NCBI GenBank assembly: GCA_030145245.1
Contig: JAQYWC010000030.1
Span: forward strand, 107,167-171,166
DNA: 64,000 bases
Direction of reading: 5' to 3'
DNA from: Desulfobacterium sp.
GTDB lineage: Bacteria; Desulfobacterota; Desulfobacteria; Desulfobacterales; Desulfobacteraceae
Part shown: in pieces, positions 9,128-18,896 of the stretch
Position numbering within the stretch: position 1 is the stretch's first letter
Layout: every line of letters starts with the position of its first letter
Translations under genes and position numbers: made by a program
The notes under the pieces: model-generated
What the model was told of the DNA's origin: nothing
Database searches by the model: none
The model's input: only the letters and a program-made list of their open reading frames with translations

Positions 9128-9775
9128 ATGACACTATCCTTTCCATACGCGCCAAAAGAAAAAATTCTTGCCATACCGATGTCCTATGACTGGGATGATT
9201 GGGACCCGTATGAAGTGATCGCTGAGCCCGATGACAAATTGATCGACAGCCTTTCAAAACTGTCTTTCAGGGCAAACCTTACGTTTGCGTTAGGTTGTAC
9301 TGAGTGGGTGGTTTTCCGGTTTTCCCATGTATCGGAAGATCCCATACCCTATCAGTATTTGGAAGCTTGTTGGGCATATAACATGTCGGATCAATTTGAG
9401 CCTCCGGAAGAACTCGAGGATGAAGAATGGAAAGGTTCTGTCCGGGGACCGATCAATATGGCCTTAATGACATCGCTCAATGTTATCTATGGATTCGAAG
9501 ATGAAACTCCCGAGCCGGAAGCAGCGCTTTCAGACCGGATCGCGCTTCATGTACTAAATTCAGCCCCCCTTTACATAAAATGGAGGGATCAGTTATTACA
9601 ACGGCTCGAATACTATAAACGGGATGAAAAAGACGTTCTTGGTGCCCCAATCCCCCGTGAGATCCTTGATATGAATGTAAAAATGGAGCCCGATCAATCG
9701 GACAAGCTTGTTAACAAGTTCCTGTCAGCTATTGAAATCCAGACCAATCCGTTTTTAGATATTTTTGAGGAATAG
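9128..9775 (+). CDS. Acidic protein, putative immunity partner of the deaminase effector
   Basis: I recognise no family. The 215-residue protein is strongly acidic (Y-D-W-D-D-W-D-P-Y, then P-E-E-L-E-D-E-E near 98-105), has no signal peptide or membrane segment, and is probably cytosolic. It begins 15 bp after the effector stop, behind a GGAG, and is the last gene of the operon. A small acidic protein directly 3' of a basic toxin is the usual layout of a toxin-immunity pair, so immunity is inferred from position and charge only. Confidence 0.5.
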   Translation: MTLSFPYAPKEKILAIPMSYDWDDWDPYEVIAEPDDKLIDSLSKLSFRANLTFALGCTEWVVFRFSHVSEDPIPYQYLEACWAYNMSDQFEPPEELEDEEWKGSVRGPINMALMTSLNVIYGFEDETPEPEAALSDRIALHVLNSAPLYIKWRDQLLQRLEYYKRDEKDVLGAPIPREILDMNVKMEPDQSDKLVNKFLSAIEIQTNPFLDIFEE

Positions 9776-10143
9776 GACGCAAACACCGCCCACCCTTAAA
9801 AAAGGGTTCATCCGATTAATGCGTACTTTTTGTTATGAACTCAACTTTCGGAGAAGTAAAACTATCTCAAAGCCCTTACCAATTGGGACTTACGCTTGTT
9901 GTCTAAGTCAAAAAATGCAACGGCTTCACCCATGATCGCATCAAGCATGGAAATGGGAATTAAAATTCTGAACATCACCGTAGGTCTGAACTGCTATACT
10001 GGCACCAGGAACAGCATTATCATATGGGACGGCAACTTTTAAATATGCATTGATCACCTTCCAGGAGATGCATGTAAACCAGAACGAGATGGTCAGGAGT
10101 TCGGAAAAAAGTGTCCCCTTACACTCACGGGCTTGAGCCTAGG
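9776..10143. other. Intergenic stretch without recognisable gene
   Basis: I see no convincing reading frame, RNA gene or terminator between the putative immunity gene and the palindromic repeat at 10144. Confidence 0.5.
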
Positions 10144-10229
10144 GAAAACGGGGTCAGGCTTGTTTTATCGTGCTTTTCGCCATTCGTTCATAAGGACCGG
10201 CAAAAAGGGCAATAAGCTAAGCCTGCCCC
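10144..10229. repeat. Dispersed palindromic repeat (REP/MITE-like), copy 1
   Basis: About 67 bp (10144-10210) are repeated with few changes at 25992-26058. The ends of this copy form an imperfect inverted repeat: GGGGTCAGGCTT at about 10150 and AAGCCTGCCCC near 10218-10228. This end structure is typical of small non-autonomous elements and REP-type sequences. It lies just 3' of the RND operon, while copy 2 lies just 5' of the response regulator gene. Confidence 0.65.
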
Positions 10230-10244
10230 CATCTATTAAGTCTG

Positions 10245-13200
10245 TTACTCCCAGCCGCCGCCCAGGGCCTTGTACAAACGTACGGCGTTCCGGCTGACCG
10301 TCCCCATACTGACGGCAAGCTCTTCCTGGAATGAGAGGAGTGAGCGCTGGGCGTCCAGCACATTGTTGAAATCGCTCAACCCGTTCTTATACTGATCCGC
10401 GGCCACCTTTTCCGCAGCTGTGGCCGAGGCCACCGCCTCCGCCAGTATCTCCCGGCGCAGCTTTTCCTTTTCATAATCGGTCAGGGCGTCCTTGACCTCC
10501 TTGACGGCGTTCAGCACCGTTGTCTCATAGGCGGCCAAGCGCTGCTCCTGGAGGGTCTCCTGCACCTTGATATTGTTGCGTATGGAACCCGAATGGAAGA
10601 TGGGCCAGCTCACCCCCGGAACAATGGCGTAGCGCCGGGAATCAGCGTCCATGAAGGTTGAAGCCTTCAGGGTCTCAAGCCCGATGGAGCCGCCCAGGGT
10701 GAACTTGGGGTAGAGTTCGGCAACAGAGGCTCCGATCCGTGCGGTCTGGGCGGCAAGCTCCCGCTCTGCCCGGCGGATGTCCGGACGGTGGCGCAGGGTG
10801 TTGGCCGGAATCCCCGTTAATTCCAGTGTGGCCTGGGGAATGGGGCTGTGGGCCATCTCCTTGTCTGGAAAAAGCGTCCCCGGCACCTGGCCCATCAGGA
10901 CACAGAGGGCGTTGCGGCTCGCCTGGATCGAGGCTTCCAGGGAGGGGATCCTGGACCGGGTGCTTGCCAGGTTGTAGCGGGCCTGGTGGATCGCAAGGGC
11001 GTCACTGAGCCCGGAGTCGAACCGGGACTGAAGGATCTCCAGGGTCTGCTGCTGGGTGGCCAGGTTGGAGCGGGTAACGTCAAGGTGACGCTGGTCGGTG
11101 CGAAGGCTGATGTAGGCCTGGGCGGTTTCCGCTGCTACCGTCACCCACACGTCACCCAGGGCGGCCTGTTGGGCCTCCAGGTCAGCGGTCTGGGCCTCAA
11201 CGGCCCTGCGGGTGCCTCCGAAGATATCCAGTTCCCATACCGCATCAAACCCGGCACTGTAAAGGTCCTGTTGCCCGGTGCCGCCGGCATTGTCCGAGGT
11301 GCGAAAGGTTTTAACGCTGGCCGGCAGGTCAACACTTGGCCCGAACCCGCTCCGGGCGATACCCAGCTGGGCCCTTGCCTGGCGCACCCTGGCAATGGCG
11401 GATTTGAGATCCTGGTTGTTGTCAAGGGCTGTCTGCACAAACTGGTTCAGCAGGGGATCGTTATAACGGGTCCACCACTGGGCAATGTCCGCCGGCTGGA
11501 CGGTCTGACCTGAAAGCTCGGGAAAAACCGGGGCCTTGTACTCAGGTCCGACGCTGGTGCAGCCGGTGAGGAATCCCGGTGCCATGGGCAGCAGGAACAT
11601 CAGCAGGACCATGGGCAGATGCCGGTATGGTTTGCCCCTGAGTCCGGCTCCCTTCTCCCTCAAGTTCTGAAACAGGGCGTAAAGGGGCGGCACCAGGACG
11701 ATGCCGGCAACGGTGGCGGCGACCATGCCCCAGAACACCGTGGTGCCGATGGCCCTGCGGCTGGCCGAACCCGCACCTGTTGCAAAGATCAGGGGCAGCA
11801 CCCCGAGGATAAAGGTGAAAGCGGTCATCAACACCGCACGGAACCGCTGTGTTGCGCCGTCTGCGGCGGCGTCGAGGATGGAGGCCCCCTCCTCCCTCCG
11901 GCTCTTGGAAAACTCCACGATCAAAATGGCGTTCTTACTGGCAAGCCCCACCAGCAGGATGAGACCGAGCTGGGCATAGATGCTCAGGGGAAGTCCCATG
12001 ATCCTGAGTCCGGCCAGGGCACCCAGAACGGCCACGGAGATGGAGAGCATCACGGACAGGGGAATGGTCCAGCTCTCATACTGGGCCACCAGGAAGAGGT
12101 AGCCGAAAATCAGGGCCATGGCAATGATGATATTGGTCTTGCCCGAGGCTTTGGCCTCCTGGTAGCTCAAACCGGACCAGTCAAACCCGTATTCCCCGGG
12201 CAGGGTTTCCTTTGCAATGGCTGCAACGGCGTTCATGGCATCCCCGCTGCTCACGGCGGGAACGGTCATGGCGGAAATGGTTGCCGAAGTGAATTTATTG
12301 TATCTCTCCAGGGCCCGTGGGGCCAGGGTGGTGCTGATCTTGACAAGGCTGCCCAGGGGCACCATGGCGCCTGTATTGCTCTTGACATGGATCCTGTCGA
12401 TGGACGCCCGGTTTTTTCTGAAGGGCCAGTCCGCCTGGAGGGTCACATGGTTTGTCTGTCCGTCAAAATTGACGTCATTGACATACCGGGAACCGAAATA
12501 GGTCTGGAGGGTGGCAAAGATAGCAGACACCTCCACCTCCATCAGGGAAGCCTTGGTACGGTCGATGTCCAGATACAGATAGGGGGTACTGGCCGAGTAG
12601 GGGCTGAATGCATACATGATCTCCGGAGCCGTGTTAAGCCGCATCAGGAAATTTTTCAGCACGCTGTCAAGTTTCTGGGGATCGTTATCCCCCAGGGCCT
12701 GGAGTCTCAGGTCCATGCCCCCGCTCTGACCGAGCCCCATGATGGCGGGTGGGGTAAAAAGATTTATCTTGGCCCCTGAAACATTGGCCAGGCGATTCTG
12801 CAGCCGTTCCTGGATCGCCTTTACCGAGAGCTCAGGGCTCTTCCGTTCTTCCCAGTTGTCCAGTTGAAACAGGAAAAAACCCATGTTCTCTCCCGAGCCG
12901 CCGATCATACTGAACCCGGTCACATAGATAATGCTCCTGATGCCTTCCTCGTGCTGAAGGGGCACGATGGCTTTTTCCATGAGCGCTATGGTCCGGGAAG
13001 CGGTGGCGCCTTCGGGCAACTGCATGCTGCCGAAGATGACGCCCTGGTCCTCATCCGGCAGAAACGAGGTGGGGGTAACGGAAAAAATGCCATAGGAACC
13101 GGCAATGACACCCCCAAGGATCAGGGTGGTTATCACCAGGCGCCGGGCAAGGCCCACCGTCACGCTCACATAGCTGGAACGCACCCTGTTCAGGCCCTTG

Positions 13201-14759
13201 TTGAACCAGCACAGGGGACCCCGACGGGGGGGCGTCACCCTGCGGAGCACGGTTGCGCACAGGGCCGGACTCAGGGTCAGAGCATTGATGGATGAGAAGA
13301 GCACGGCAGCGGAAATGGCCACGGCAAACTGCTGGTAGATTTTACCGGTGATGCCGTCCATGAAGGCGATGGGGACAAAAATGGAGAGCAGCACCAGGGT
13401 GGTGGCAATAACGGCGCCGCTCACCTGCTCCATGGCCTTTATGGTGGCCTCCTTGGGCGCCAGGCCCTCTTCCATCAGGTGCAGGACCCGCTCCACCACC
13501 ACGATGGCGTCATCCACCACAAGACCGATGGCAAGCACCAGGCCGAACAGGGTAAGGGTGTTGATGCTGTAGCCAAAGGCGGAGAGCACGGCAAAGGTTG
13601 CGGCCAGGGAGACCGGAATCGTCATGCTGGCGATGAGGGTCGGGCGGACGTCCTGCAAAAAAAGATAGCAGATCCCGACCACCAGGAGAAAGGTCAGACC
13701 CAGGGTCATCACGATCTCATTGATACAGGTACGGACAAACTCGGTGGCATCGTAGGAGATAAAGCACTCCATATCGTCCGGGAAACGCTGGCCCAGGGAA
13801 TCAAGCTCCGTCTTCAGGGCCGCCATGGTCTCCAGGGCATTGGACCCGGTCGACCGGCTCGCCGCAATCAGGACAGAGGAGGAGCCGTTGTATTTTGAGC
13901 TGTACATGTAGGAGTCGGCATCTTTTTCAACCCGGGCGATATCGCCCAGGCGCACCACGGCTCCGTCCTCACCCGTGCGGATCACAATATCCCTGAACGC
14001 CTTGGGATCGTTGAGCCGGCCCGTGGTTTTCAGGGTGTAGGTCATCTGCTCTGTGCCGTCACCGGGAGTACTTCCCACGGCACCGATGGATGCCTGGATA
14101 TTCTGGGAGCCGACGGCCTTAACCACATCGTCGGCACTCAACCCCAGAAAGGCGAGCCGGTCCGCATCCATCCACACCCTCATGCTGTACTTGGAGGCGT
14201 AGATCGATACTTTGCTGATCCCGGGAATCCGTTCCAGGGACGGTTTGATCTGCTTGTTGGCGTAATCGCTCAAAAAGAGCTTCTCCCGAGACTCGTTGGG
14301 AGACCTCAACACGATGTATCCAAGCATGTCCGAGGATTGGGCCTGTACGTTAACCCCCTGCTGTTTTACCTCGGCCGGAAGCAGGGGATCAGCCTGGGAG
14401 ACCCGGTTCTGAACCTTGACCTGGGCCATGTCGGGATCGGTCCCCACTTCAAAGGTGACGGTCAGATCGTAGTTGCCCGTGCTGTCGGAACTGGAAGACA
14501 TATACAGCATGTCATCCACGCCGTTGACGGCATCCTCGATGGGCCCGGCCACGGTATCTGCAAGGACTTCGGCGCTTGCCCCGGGATAGGAGGCCGAGAC
14601 CGTAACCTGGGGGGGTGTTACCTGGGGATATTGGGCGATGGGCAGGGAAAACATGGACAGCACACCGGCAAGGGTCAGCAGAATGGAGATCACGCCGGCC
14701 AGGCGGGGGCGCTCGATAAATATCCTGGAAAAATTAAATTTCGGCATCTTTAATTCCAT
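10245..14759 (-). CDS. RND efflux pump fused to outer-membrane efflux lipoprotein
   Basis: The 1504-residue frame combines two proteins that are normally separate. Residues ~1-1040 are an AcrB/MexB-type (HAE1) pump: the N-terminal F-I-x-R-P segment, [14 protein letters not shown] in the fourth transmembrane helix with the proton-relay Asp pair, K-N-A-I-L-I-V-E-F in the tenth, and V-P-P-L-Y-A-L-F at the end. With no stop, the frame runs into an OprM/NodT-like channel starting at Met1050, with a signal-like segment and lipobox F-L-T-G-C1067, then W-W-x-x-Y-N-D-P and the coiled alpha-barrel repeats. A length of ~440 residues after Cys1067 fits a complete channel. Internal initiation at Met1050 is possible, but I see no strong ribosome binding site there. 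The start overlaps the adaptor stop within TAACATG. The pump would export drugs or other amphiphiles from periplasm and inner leaflet. Confidence 0.85.
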   Translation of the reverse strand: MELKMPKFNFSRIFIERPRLAGVISILLTLAGVLSMFSLPIAQYPQVTPPQVTVSASYPGASAEVLADTVAGPIEDAVNGVDDMLYMSSSSDSTGNYDLTVTFEVGTDPDMAQVKVQNRVSQADPLLPAEVKQQGVNVQAQSSDMLGYIVLRSPNESREKLFLSDYANKQIKPSLERIPGISKVSIYASKYSMRVWMDADRLAFLGLSADDVVKAVGSQNIQASIGAVGSTPGDGTEQMTYTLKTTGRLNDPKAFRDIVIRTGEDGAVVRLGDIARVEKDADSYMYSSKYNGSSSVLIAASRSTGSNALETMAALKTELDSLGQRFPDDMECFISYDATEFVRTCINEIVMTLGLTFLLVVGICYLFLQDVRPTLIASMTIPVSLAATFAVLSAFGYSINTLTLFGLVLAIGLVVDDAIVVVERVLHLMEEGLAPKEATIKAMEQVSGAVIATTLVLLSIFVPIAFMDGITGKIYQQFAVAISAAVLFSSINALTLSPALCATVLRRVTPPRRGPLCWFNKGLNRVRSSYVSVTVGLARRLVITTLILGGVIAGSYGIFSVTPTSFLPDEDQGVIFGSMQLPEGATASRTIALMEKAIVPLQHEEGIRSIIYVTGFSMIGGSGENMGFFLFQLDNWEERKSPELSVKAIQERLQNRLANVSGAKINLFTPPAIMGLGQSGGMDLRLQALGDNDPQKLDSVLKNFLMRLNTAPEIMYAFSPYSASTPYLYLDIDRTKASLMEVEVSAIFATLQTYFGSRYVNDVNFDGQTNHVTLQADWPFRKNRASIDRIHVKSNTGAMVPLGSLVKISTTLAPRALERYNKFTSATISAMTVPAVSSGDAMNAVAAIAKETLPGEYGFDWSGLSYQEAKASGKTNIIIAMALIFGYLFLVAQYESWTIPLSVMLSISVAVLGALAGLRIMGLPLSIYAQLGLILLVGLASKNAILIVEFSKSRREEGASILDAAADGATQRFRAVLMTAFTFILGVLPLIFATGAGSASRRAIGTTVFWGMVAATVAGIVLVPPLYALFQNLREKGAGLRGKPYRHLPMVLLMFLLPMAPGFLTGCTSVGPEYKAPVFPELSGQTVQPADIAQWWTRYNDPLLNQFVQTALDNNQDLKSAIARVRQARAQLGIARSGFGPSVDLPASVKTFRTSDNAGGTGQQDLYSAGFDAVWELDIFGGTRRAVEAQTADLEAQQAALGDVWVTVAAETAQAYISLRTDQRHLDVTRSNLATQQQTLEILQSRFDSGLSDALAIHQARYNLASTRSRIPSLEASIQASRNALCVLMGQVPGTLFPDKEMAHSPIPQATLELTGIPANTLRHRPDIRRAERELAAQTARIGASVAELYPKFTLGGSIGLETLKASTFMDADSRRYAIVPGVSWPIFHSGSIRNNIKVQETLQEQRLAAYETTVLNAVKEVKDALTDYEKEKLRREILAEAVASATAAEKVAADQYKNGLSDFNNVLDAQRSLLSFQEELAVSMGTVSRNAVRLYKALGGGWE

Positions 14760-14760
14760 G

Positions 14761-15912
14761 TTACCCCCTCTTCCCCGGGGCGGATACCACCGGAAAAGCC
14801 CTGACTTCCATGCCGTTCCGAACCTTCTGTATTCCGGATACGATCACCTGCTGACCGGCCTCCAGGCCCGATTCGATGATGCGGTTGACGTCCAGGGTCT
14901 CCCCCGGGGTCACAGGGGTACGGGTGACCCTGGCTTCCTTGTCCAGGGTCCAGACAAAATCGCCGTCCCTGTCCGTCAGAATGGCGGCCTGGGGCAGGAG
15001 CACCTTCTTGTCCCTGCCCTGCCCCTGGAAAACAACCTTGACATAGGCGTTGGGAACAAGGAGGTTGTCCTTGTTGGAAAAACGCAAACGCAGGGCCATG
15101 GTGCCGGTATTGGGGTTCATCTGGTTGTCCGCAAAATCCTGGCGGCCCGGTGTGTTCAGCAGGGTGCCGTCGGAAAGCTGCACCTTAGCGTCCACAGGGT
15201 TATCTCTCCCCTGCTTCTGTTGGCTGACCATGTCAAGGTAGGCTGAGTCGGGCATGGAAAACACCACCCGCACAGGATCCCATTGGATGATCCGGGCCAG
15301 GGTGCCCGCCCCCGGGCTCACATAATTTCCCCGGGTGACAAGTGCCCTGCCGATCCGGCCGGAGATGGGGGCCTTGATCCGGGTGCGGGCAAAATCGATG
15401 GCCGCAAGCTTCAAGGCGGCTTTTGCCTGCATCACCTGGGCCTTTGCCTCCAGGAGATCCGATTCAGCCTTGTCCATATCGGACTGGGAAACGCTCCGGT
15501 TATCCGCAGCCTTCACCATGGCAAGATATTTTTTGGTCCTGGAAAGGGTGGCCTCAGCCCTGGCAAGTTCCGCCTCCCTTTGCTCCTCGGTGGCCCTGTA
15601 CTGGGCCGGGTCGATGGTAAAGAGCAGATCACCCTGGCTGACCACGCTTCCCTCTGCAAAATGAACCTTTTCAATATAACCGCTCACCTGGGCCTGGAGT
15701 TCCACCTGGGAGATGGGTTCCACCCTGGCGATATATTCTTTTACCGGATGCACCGGGCTTTTTTCCGTGACCATGACCGATACCTGGGGCGGTGGCGGCT
15801 GCCCCGGGGCGGGTACTCCAGAGGCCTCCCTGGTGGCCGGCATGAATTCAACCATGGCAAAAATGGCAGCAACCGAAACAATGGCGGCAATACCACCCAA
15901 TTTTTTATTCAT
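14761..15912 (-). CDS. RND periplasmic adaptor (membrane fusion protein)
   Basis: A 383-residue AcrA/MexA-type adaptor. It has one N-terminal membrane segment (residues ~7-24) followed by a proline-rich linker, the lipoyl half-motifs [11 protein letters not shown] and [10 protein letters not shown], an alpha-hairpin rich in E/A/K between them, and beta-barrel and membrane-proximal domains. No lipobox cysteine is evident, so it is anchored by its helix or cleaved. It is the first gene of the operon, and its TAA is one base from the pump's ATG. The GTTAACC operator lies ~130 bp upstream. Confidence 0.9.
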   Translation of the reverse strand: MNKKLGGIAAIVSVAAIFAMVEFMPATREASGVPAPGQPPPPQVSVMVTEKSPVHPVKEYIARVEPISQVELQAQVSGYIEKVHFAEGSVVSQGDLLFTIDPAQYRATEEQREAELARAEATLSRTKKYLAMVKAADNRSVSQSDMDKAESDLLEAKAQVMQAKAALKLAAIDFARTRIKAPISGRIGRALVTRGNYVSPGAGTLARIIQWDPVRVVFSMPDSAYLDMVSQQKQGRDNPVDAKVQLSDGTLLNTPGRQDFADNQMNPNTGTMALRLRFSNKDNLLVPNAYVKVVFQGQGRDKKVLLPQAAILTDRDGDFVWTLDKEARVTRTPVTPGETLDVNRIIESGLEAGQQVIVSGIQKVRNGMEVRAFPVVSAPGKRG

Positions 15913-16021
15913 CTGTTCACTCCTTTTTTTCTACCCCCGGACACGTCCCGTCAATCCTGGTCAAACCAGCGGGGAGCACCCAAAGAAAATCTTTGAAATC
16001 GTTATGGCACCGAACCGTAAT

Positions 16022-16060
16022 ACGGCACCATATAAGAGAGGAGGTTAACGACCGGTTAAC
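16022..16060 (-). promoter_or_regulatory. RND operon promoter with two 11-bp-spaced GTTAACC repeats
   Basis: Read toward the RND operon, GTTAACC occurs at 16060-16054 and again at 16049-16043, 11 bp apart. A TATATG -10 element lies at 16034-16029. The same arrangement precedes the response regulator gene at 26.1 kb. Direct repeats one helical turn apart that replace the -35 box are typical of OmpR/PhoB-type activators. Confidence 0.65.
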
Positions 16061-16079
16061 GGCAAAAAAATAAAATCGT

Positions 16080-16120
16080 ATTAACCGGTTGTTACCCCGG
16101 TTGAACCTATAGCCTCTATG
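16080..16120 (+). promoter_or_regulatory. Second, opposite-facing copy of the GTTAACC promoter element
   Basis: Facing away from the RND operon, TTAACC at 16081 and TTACCC at 16092 are followed by a TATAGC -10 at 16108-16113 and a CTCTATGG downstream stretch. This is nearly base-for-base the promoter at 26087-26127. No reading frame of its own follows before the sigma-54-driven gene at 16486, so it may be a relic of a regulator gene once located here. Confidence 0.55.
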
Positions 16121-16369
16121 GCAGACCTTTTATGGTAAGATTGCCGGCCTCCCCTGCAAAACAATTTTCCCCGAATTCGGCTGTTTTGTACCCTTTTACG
16201 GAACATATCGTAATCTTCTGTGAACATCTCCACATCAGGCATCTTCCAAAAATCCCCGCCCATATAAGCCTTCTGCCGATATCACTTTGTAATGAAACGC
16301 CCTATTCTACGCGCAACTCCACACCCCACGCCCCCCCATGTAAAGCAGTCAGTGCCGTAAAAAAAAGAT

Positions 16370-16385
16370 TGGCACCAATATTGCT
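16370..16385 (+). promoter_or_regulatory. Sigma-54 (-24/-12) promoter
   Basis: TGGCAC (16370-16375), five bases, then TTGCT (16381-16385) match the RpoN consensus at every conserved position with the required spacing. Transcription would start near 16396, leaving a ~90 nt leader before the PHP-domain gene. An NtrC-family activator is encoded at 18897-20375. Confidence 0.75.
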
Positions 16386-16485
16386 ATATTTCCTCACGTC
16401 CGGCCGGACGCAAGGAGGTATTTTCTATCGATACGCCCCGTTTACAACGGGGGAAACCAGTTTTAACAGTTAAGGACAGTAAGAC

Positions 16486-18798
16486 ATGTTTAAAAACCAC
16501 AAGAAAAACCTGATTGTGAAAGCGTTGCTTTCAGCCACAATTGCCCTGTCGCTGTGTACGGCAAGTTGGGCCAATGTACAAATTATAACCGGTCCGACCC
16601 CCATTCCGGCCGGTGAGGCCATCGGTGTCAGGGATATTACCTTGCAGAACGAAAACCTTGCGGTCACTTTCGGCGTTGATACGCCGGGACCCTGGGGGGT
16701 TCCCAGCGGAGGTATTCTGGATGGGGCTGTGATCCGTAACGGGAATTATGAAATGGATCATATCGCCTTGATGGACCTGATCCCCAACAACTGGTCCAGC
16801 TGGCCCAATACCTATCAGAAAATAGACGTGGTGAAGAGCACTCCCGGGGAAGGGGTGATCCGGGTGACCAGGGACTGGGACAAATGCACCATTGAAACCC
16901 TTTACGTTTTAAAAAAGGGGGATTACAGAATCCAGGCCACCACCACCCTGACCAACAATGACTCCAAATCCTGCGATGATCTGCTTTCAGGTTATGTGTT
17001 GTGGCCCGAGGGCGGGTATACTTTCCAGCCTCCCGGCATGGAGGGCATCCGGAAAGGTTCAGCAAAAGACAAGGCACTGGCAGACTGGGTCGTTCATTAT
17101 GATAACAACTGGGCCATTGGACTTCATGCTCCCTATTTTGATTTTATCAACTATGACGCCCGTGATATGTACGTACGTCATAATTTGAAGGCCGGTGGTA
17201 AAAAGCAGTTCCAGGGCTGGCTGGAAATTCTCCCCACTGGGGATATTTCCGGGATGGTGCGTTTTGAAAACAGACGAAAATCCCTCAAGACCGGAACCCT
17301 GACGGGCCGTGTGGCCACAATAGACGGCAAGTCCATGAAAAATCCTGTGGTCATCGTTGAAAAAGACGGTCATCCTTATACCTGGACCACAGGAAAAGAC
17401 GGGGCATACAGCCTGGAGCTTCCGGCGGGCAGATATGTGGCGTATGCCGCCGGCAAAAGCTACGCCTCCAGCAGCAAGGCCAAGATAACAATTAAGGGGG
17501 GAAAGGAATACACCCATAACTTCAAAGACATGAAGTATCCCGGTGAAGTGGCGTTCCATGTGGTTGAAAAGGGAAGCGACGTGCCCATCGATGCCCGGAT
17601 TACCATTGAAGAGGGCGAGGCGCCCCTGGTAAAATTTCTGGGACAGCAGACCTTTTTTACGGAATTGAACGAGGTGGGCAAGGTGGTCTTGCCCTTGGGA
17701 CCCGGAAAGTACGTGTTTAAAGTGGCTTCAGGGGAGTCTTTCCTCTCCCTGGCTGAAACGGTGGGCGCCGAAGTGAAGTCCGGTGCGAAAACGTCCTTTG
17801 ATGTGGCCATTGACACCAGGGTCAACCCTGCTGAAAAAAAATGGTATTCGGCGGATATGCATCACCATTCAGACCTTGTTGACGGAGTCACCGCTCCGGA
17901 ATACCTGGTCCGCTCTCAGCTCGCGGCACGACTTAACTTCACCCTGGTCAGTGACCATGACCTGGTAGATCGACACTATGACGTGATGAATCTGACCAAA
18001 ACCCGTGGGTTTGAGTTCATTCCTTCCATTGAACTGTCGCCGGACTGGTCTCATTTCGGTGCAGCTCCCATTAATCTGGGGCAGGAGCTGACGGTAAACC
18101 CGGGAACCGCCACCATTGATGAACTGTTTGCCGATGCGCGTCAGATGGGAGCCACGGCGATTACCGCCAATCATCCCTATATTCCCTACGGTATTTTCTA
18201 TGCCCTGGATAACGATAAAGTGCCGGGTGGATTTAATCCCACTTTCGACCTGGTTGAACTCAATGCGGTGGGACATGTTGAAAAAACCGTTGCACGCATG
18301 CATGACCTGTGGTCCCAGGGACTGACATACTACCTGAACGCGGGTACCGACACCCATGATGTATGGACTGAGATCTCCGGCCGTATCCGGATGTTTGCCC
18401 ATCTCGGCGGCGAGCAGACGCCCCAAAATTTTGTAAAGGCGCTGAAAGCCGGTCATGCCTATGCCTCGACAGGTCCCCTGCTTTATCCGGAAGTGATGTT
18501 CGGCGAAACCTTAAAGGTTCTGAAGAACGATAAGATTGAGGTCTCGTTTACGGCACAGGCAGTTAACGGTTTGCAGGAAATTCAGCTGATCAGCGGAAAC
18601 AAGGTGATCGAAACGGTCGCGTTTGAAGACAAACCGGTGACAGAAGATGTGTCTCTGTCATTTTCCGCGACAGGCGATACCTACTATGCCCTGATCGCTG
18701 TTGATGCCAAAGGCCATAAAGCCTGGTCCAACCCGGTCTGGGTCGATGTCGTCTCTTACACCAGGACACCTGAGAATATCGCCAAGATTAAAGATTAA
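16486..18798 (+). CDS. Secreted PHP-domain metallohydrolase (CehA/McbA-like)
   Basis: The 770-residue protein has a clear Sec signal peptide (positive start, hydrophobic core, A-S-W-A-N near residue 29). Residues ~40-280 form a beta-rich region like those of sugar-binding modules. Residues ~295-340 are a carboxypeptidase-regulatory-like repeat (G-K-D-G-A-Y-S-L-E-L-P-A-G). From about 450 a PHP/polymerase-histidinol-phosphatase-like metal site follows: D-M-H-H-H-S-D near 457, S-D-H-D, A-N-H-P-Y and G-T-D-T-H-D. CehA/McbA members hydrolyse carbamates or phosphoesters; the substrate here is unknown. It is probably periplasmic. It sits behind a strong sigma-54 promoter, ends at an intrinsic terminator, and converges on a sigma-54 activator gene. 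Confidence 0.75.
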   Translation: MFKNHKKNLIVKALLSATIALSLCTASWANVQIITGPTPIPAGEAIGVRDITLQNENLAVTFGVDTPGPWGVPSGGILDGAVIRNGNYEMDHIALMDLIPNNWSSWPNTYQKIDVVKSTPGEGVIRVTRDWDKCTIETLYVLKKGDYRIQATTTLTNNDSKSCDDLLSGYVLWPEGGYTFQPPGMEGIRKGSAKDKALADWVVHYDNNWAIGLHAPYFDFINYDARDMYVRHNLKAGGKKQFQGWLEILPTGDISGMVRFENRRKSLKTGTLTGRVATIDGKSMKNPVVIVEKDGHPYTWTTGKDGAYSLELPAGRYVAYAAGKSYASSSKAKITIKGGKEYTHNFKDMKYPGEVAFHVVEKGSDVPIDARITIEEGEAPLVKFLGQQTFFTELNEVGKVVLPLGPGKYVFKVASGESFLSLAETVGAEVKSGAKTSFDVAIDTRVNPAEKKWYSADMHHHSDLVDGVTAPEYLVRSQLAARLNFTLVSDHDLVDRHYDVMNLTKTRGFEFIPSIELSPDWSHFGAAPINLGQELTVNPGTATIDELFADARQMGATAITANHPYIPYGIFYALDNDKVPGGFNPTFDLVELNAVGHVEKTVARMHDLWSQGLTYYLNAGTDTHDVWTEISGRIRMFAHLGGEQTPQNFVKALKAGHAYASTGPLLYPEVMFGETLKVLKNDKIEVSFTAQAVNGLQEIQLISGNKVIETVAFEDKPVTEDVSLSFSATGDTYYALIAVDAKGHKAWSNPVWVDVVSYTRTPENIAKIKD

Positions 18799-18820
18799 AA
18801 GACAAGCGTGACAATGATGG

Positions 18821-18853
18821 GCCGGGGTGCTTTTCAGCACTCCGGCTTTTTTT
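18821..18853 (+). terminator. Intrinsic terminator after the PHP-domain gene
   Basis: A 10-bp GC-rich stem (GCCGGGGTGC / GCACTCCGGC, one G-T pair) with a 6-nt loop is followed by seven T residues. It lies between the convergent PHP gene and the NtrC-type regulator. Confidence 0.85.
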
Positions 18854-18896
18854 GCTTATACTGCGCAGATCCTATGGCCATCCGGGAGATCCCTGC

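Noticed and set aside
6068..9775. Complete type VI secretion system
   Set aside because: No Hcp, VgrG, TssB/C or ClpV gene is present; only cargo-type genes are visible.
11619..12779. 386-codon plus-strand frame inside the RND pump gene
   Set aside because: It is a Gly/Gln/His-rich antisense shadow of a well-supported pump gene, with no family resemblance or start signals.
16132..16473. 113-codon frame downstream of the ghost promoter at 16080
   Set aside because: No ribosome site, no family, and it overlaps the sigma-54 promoter of the next gene.
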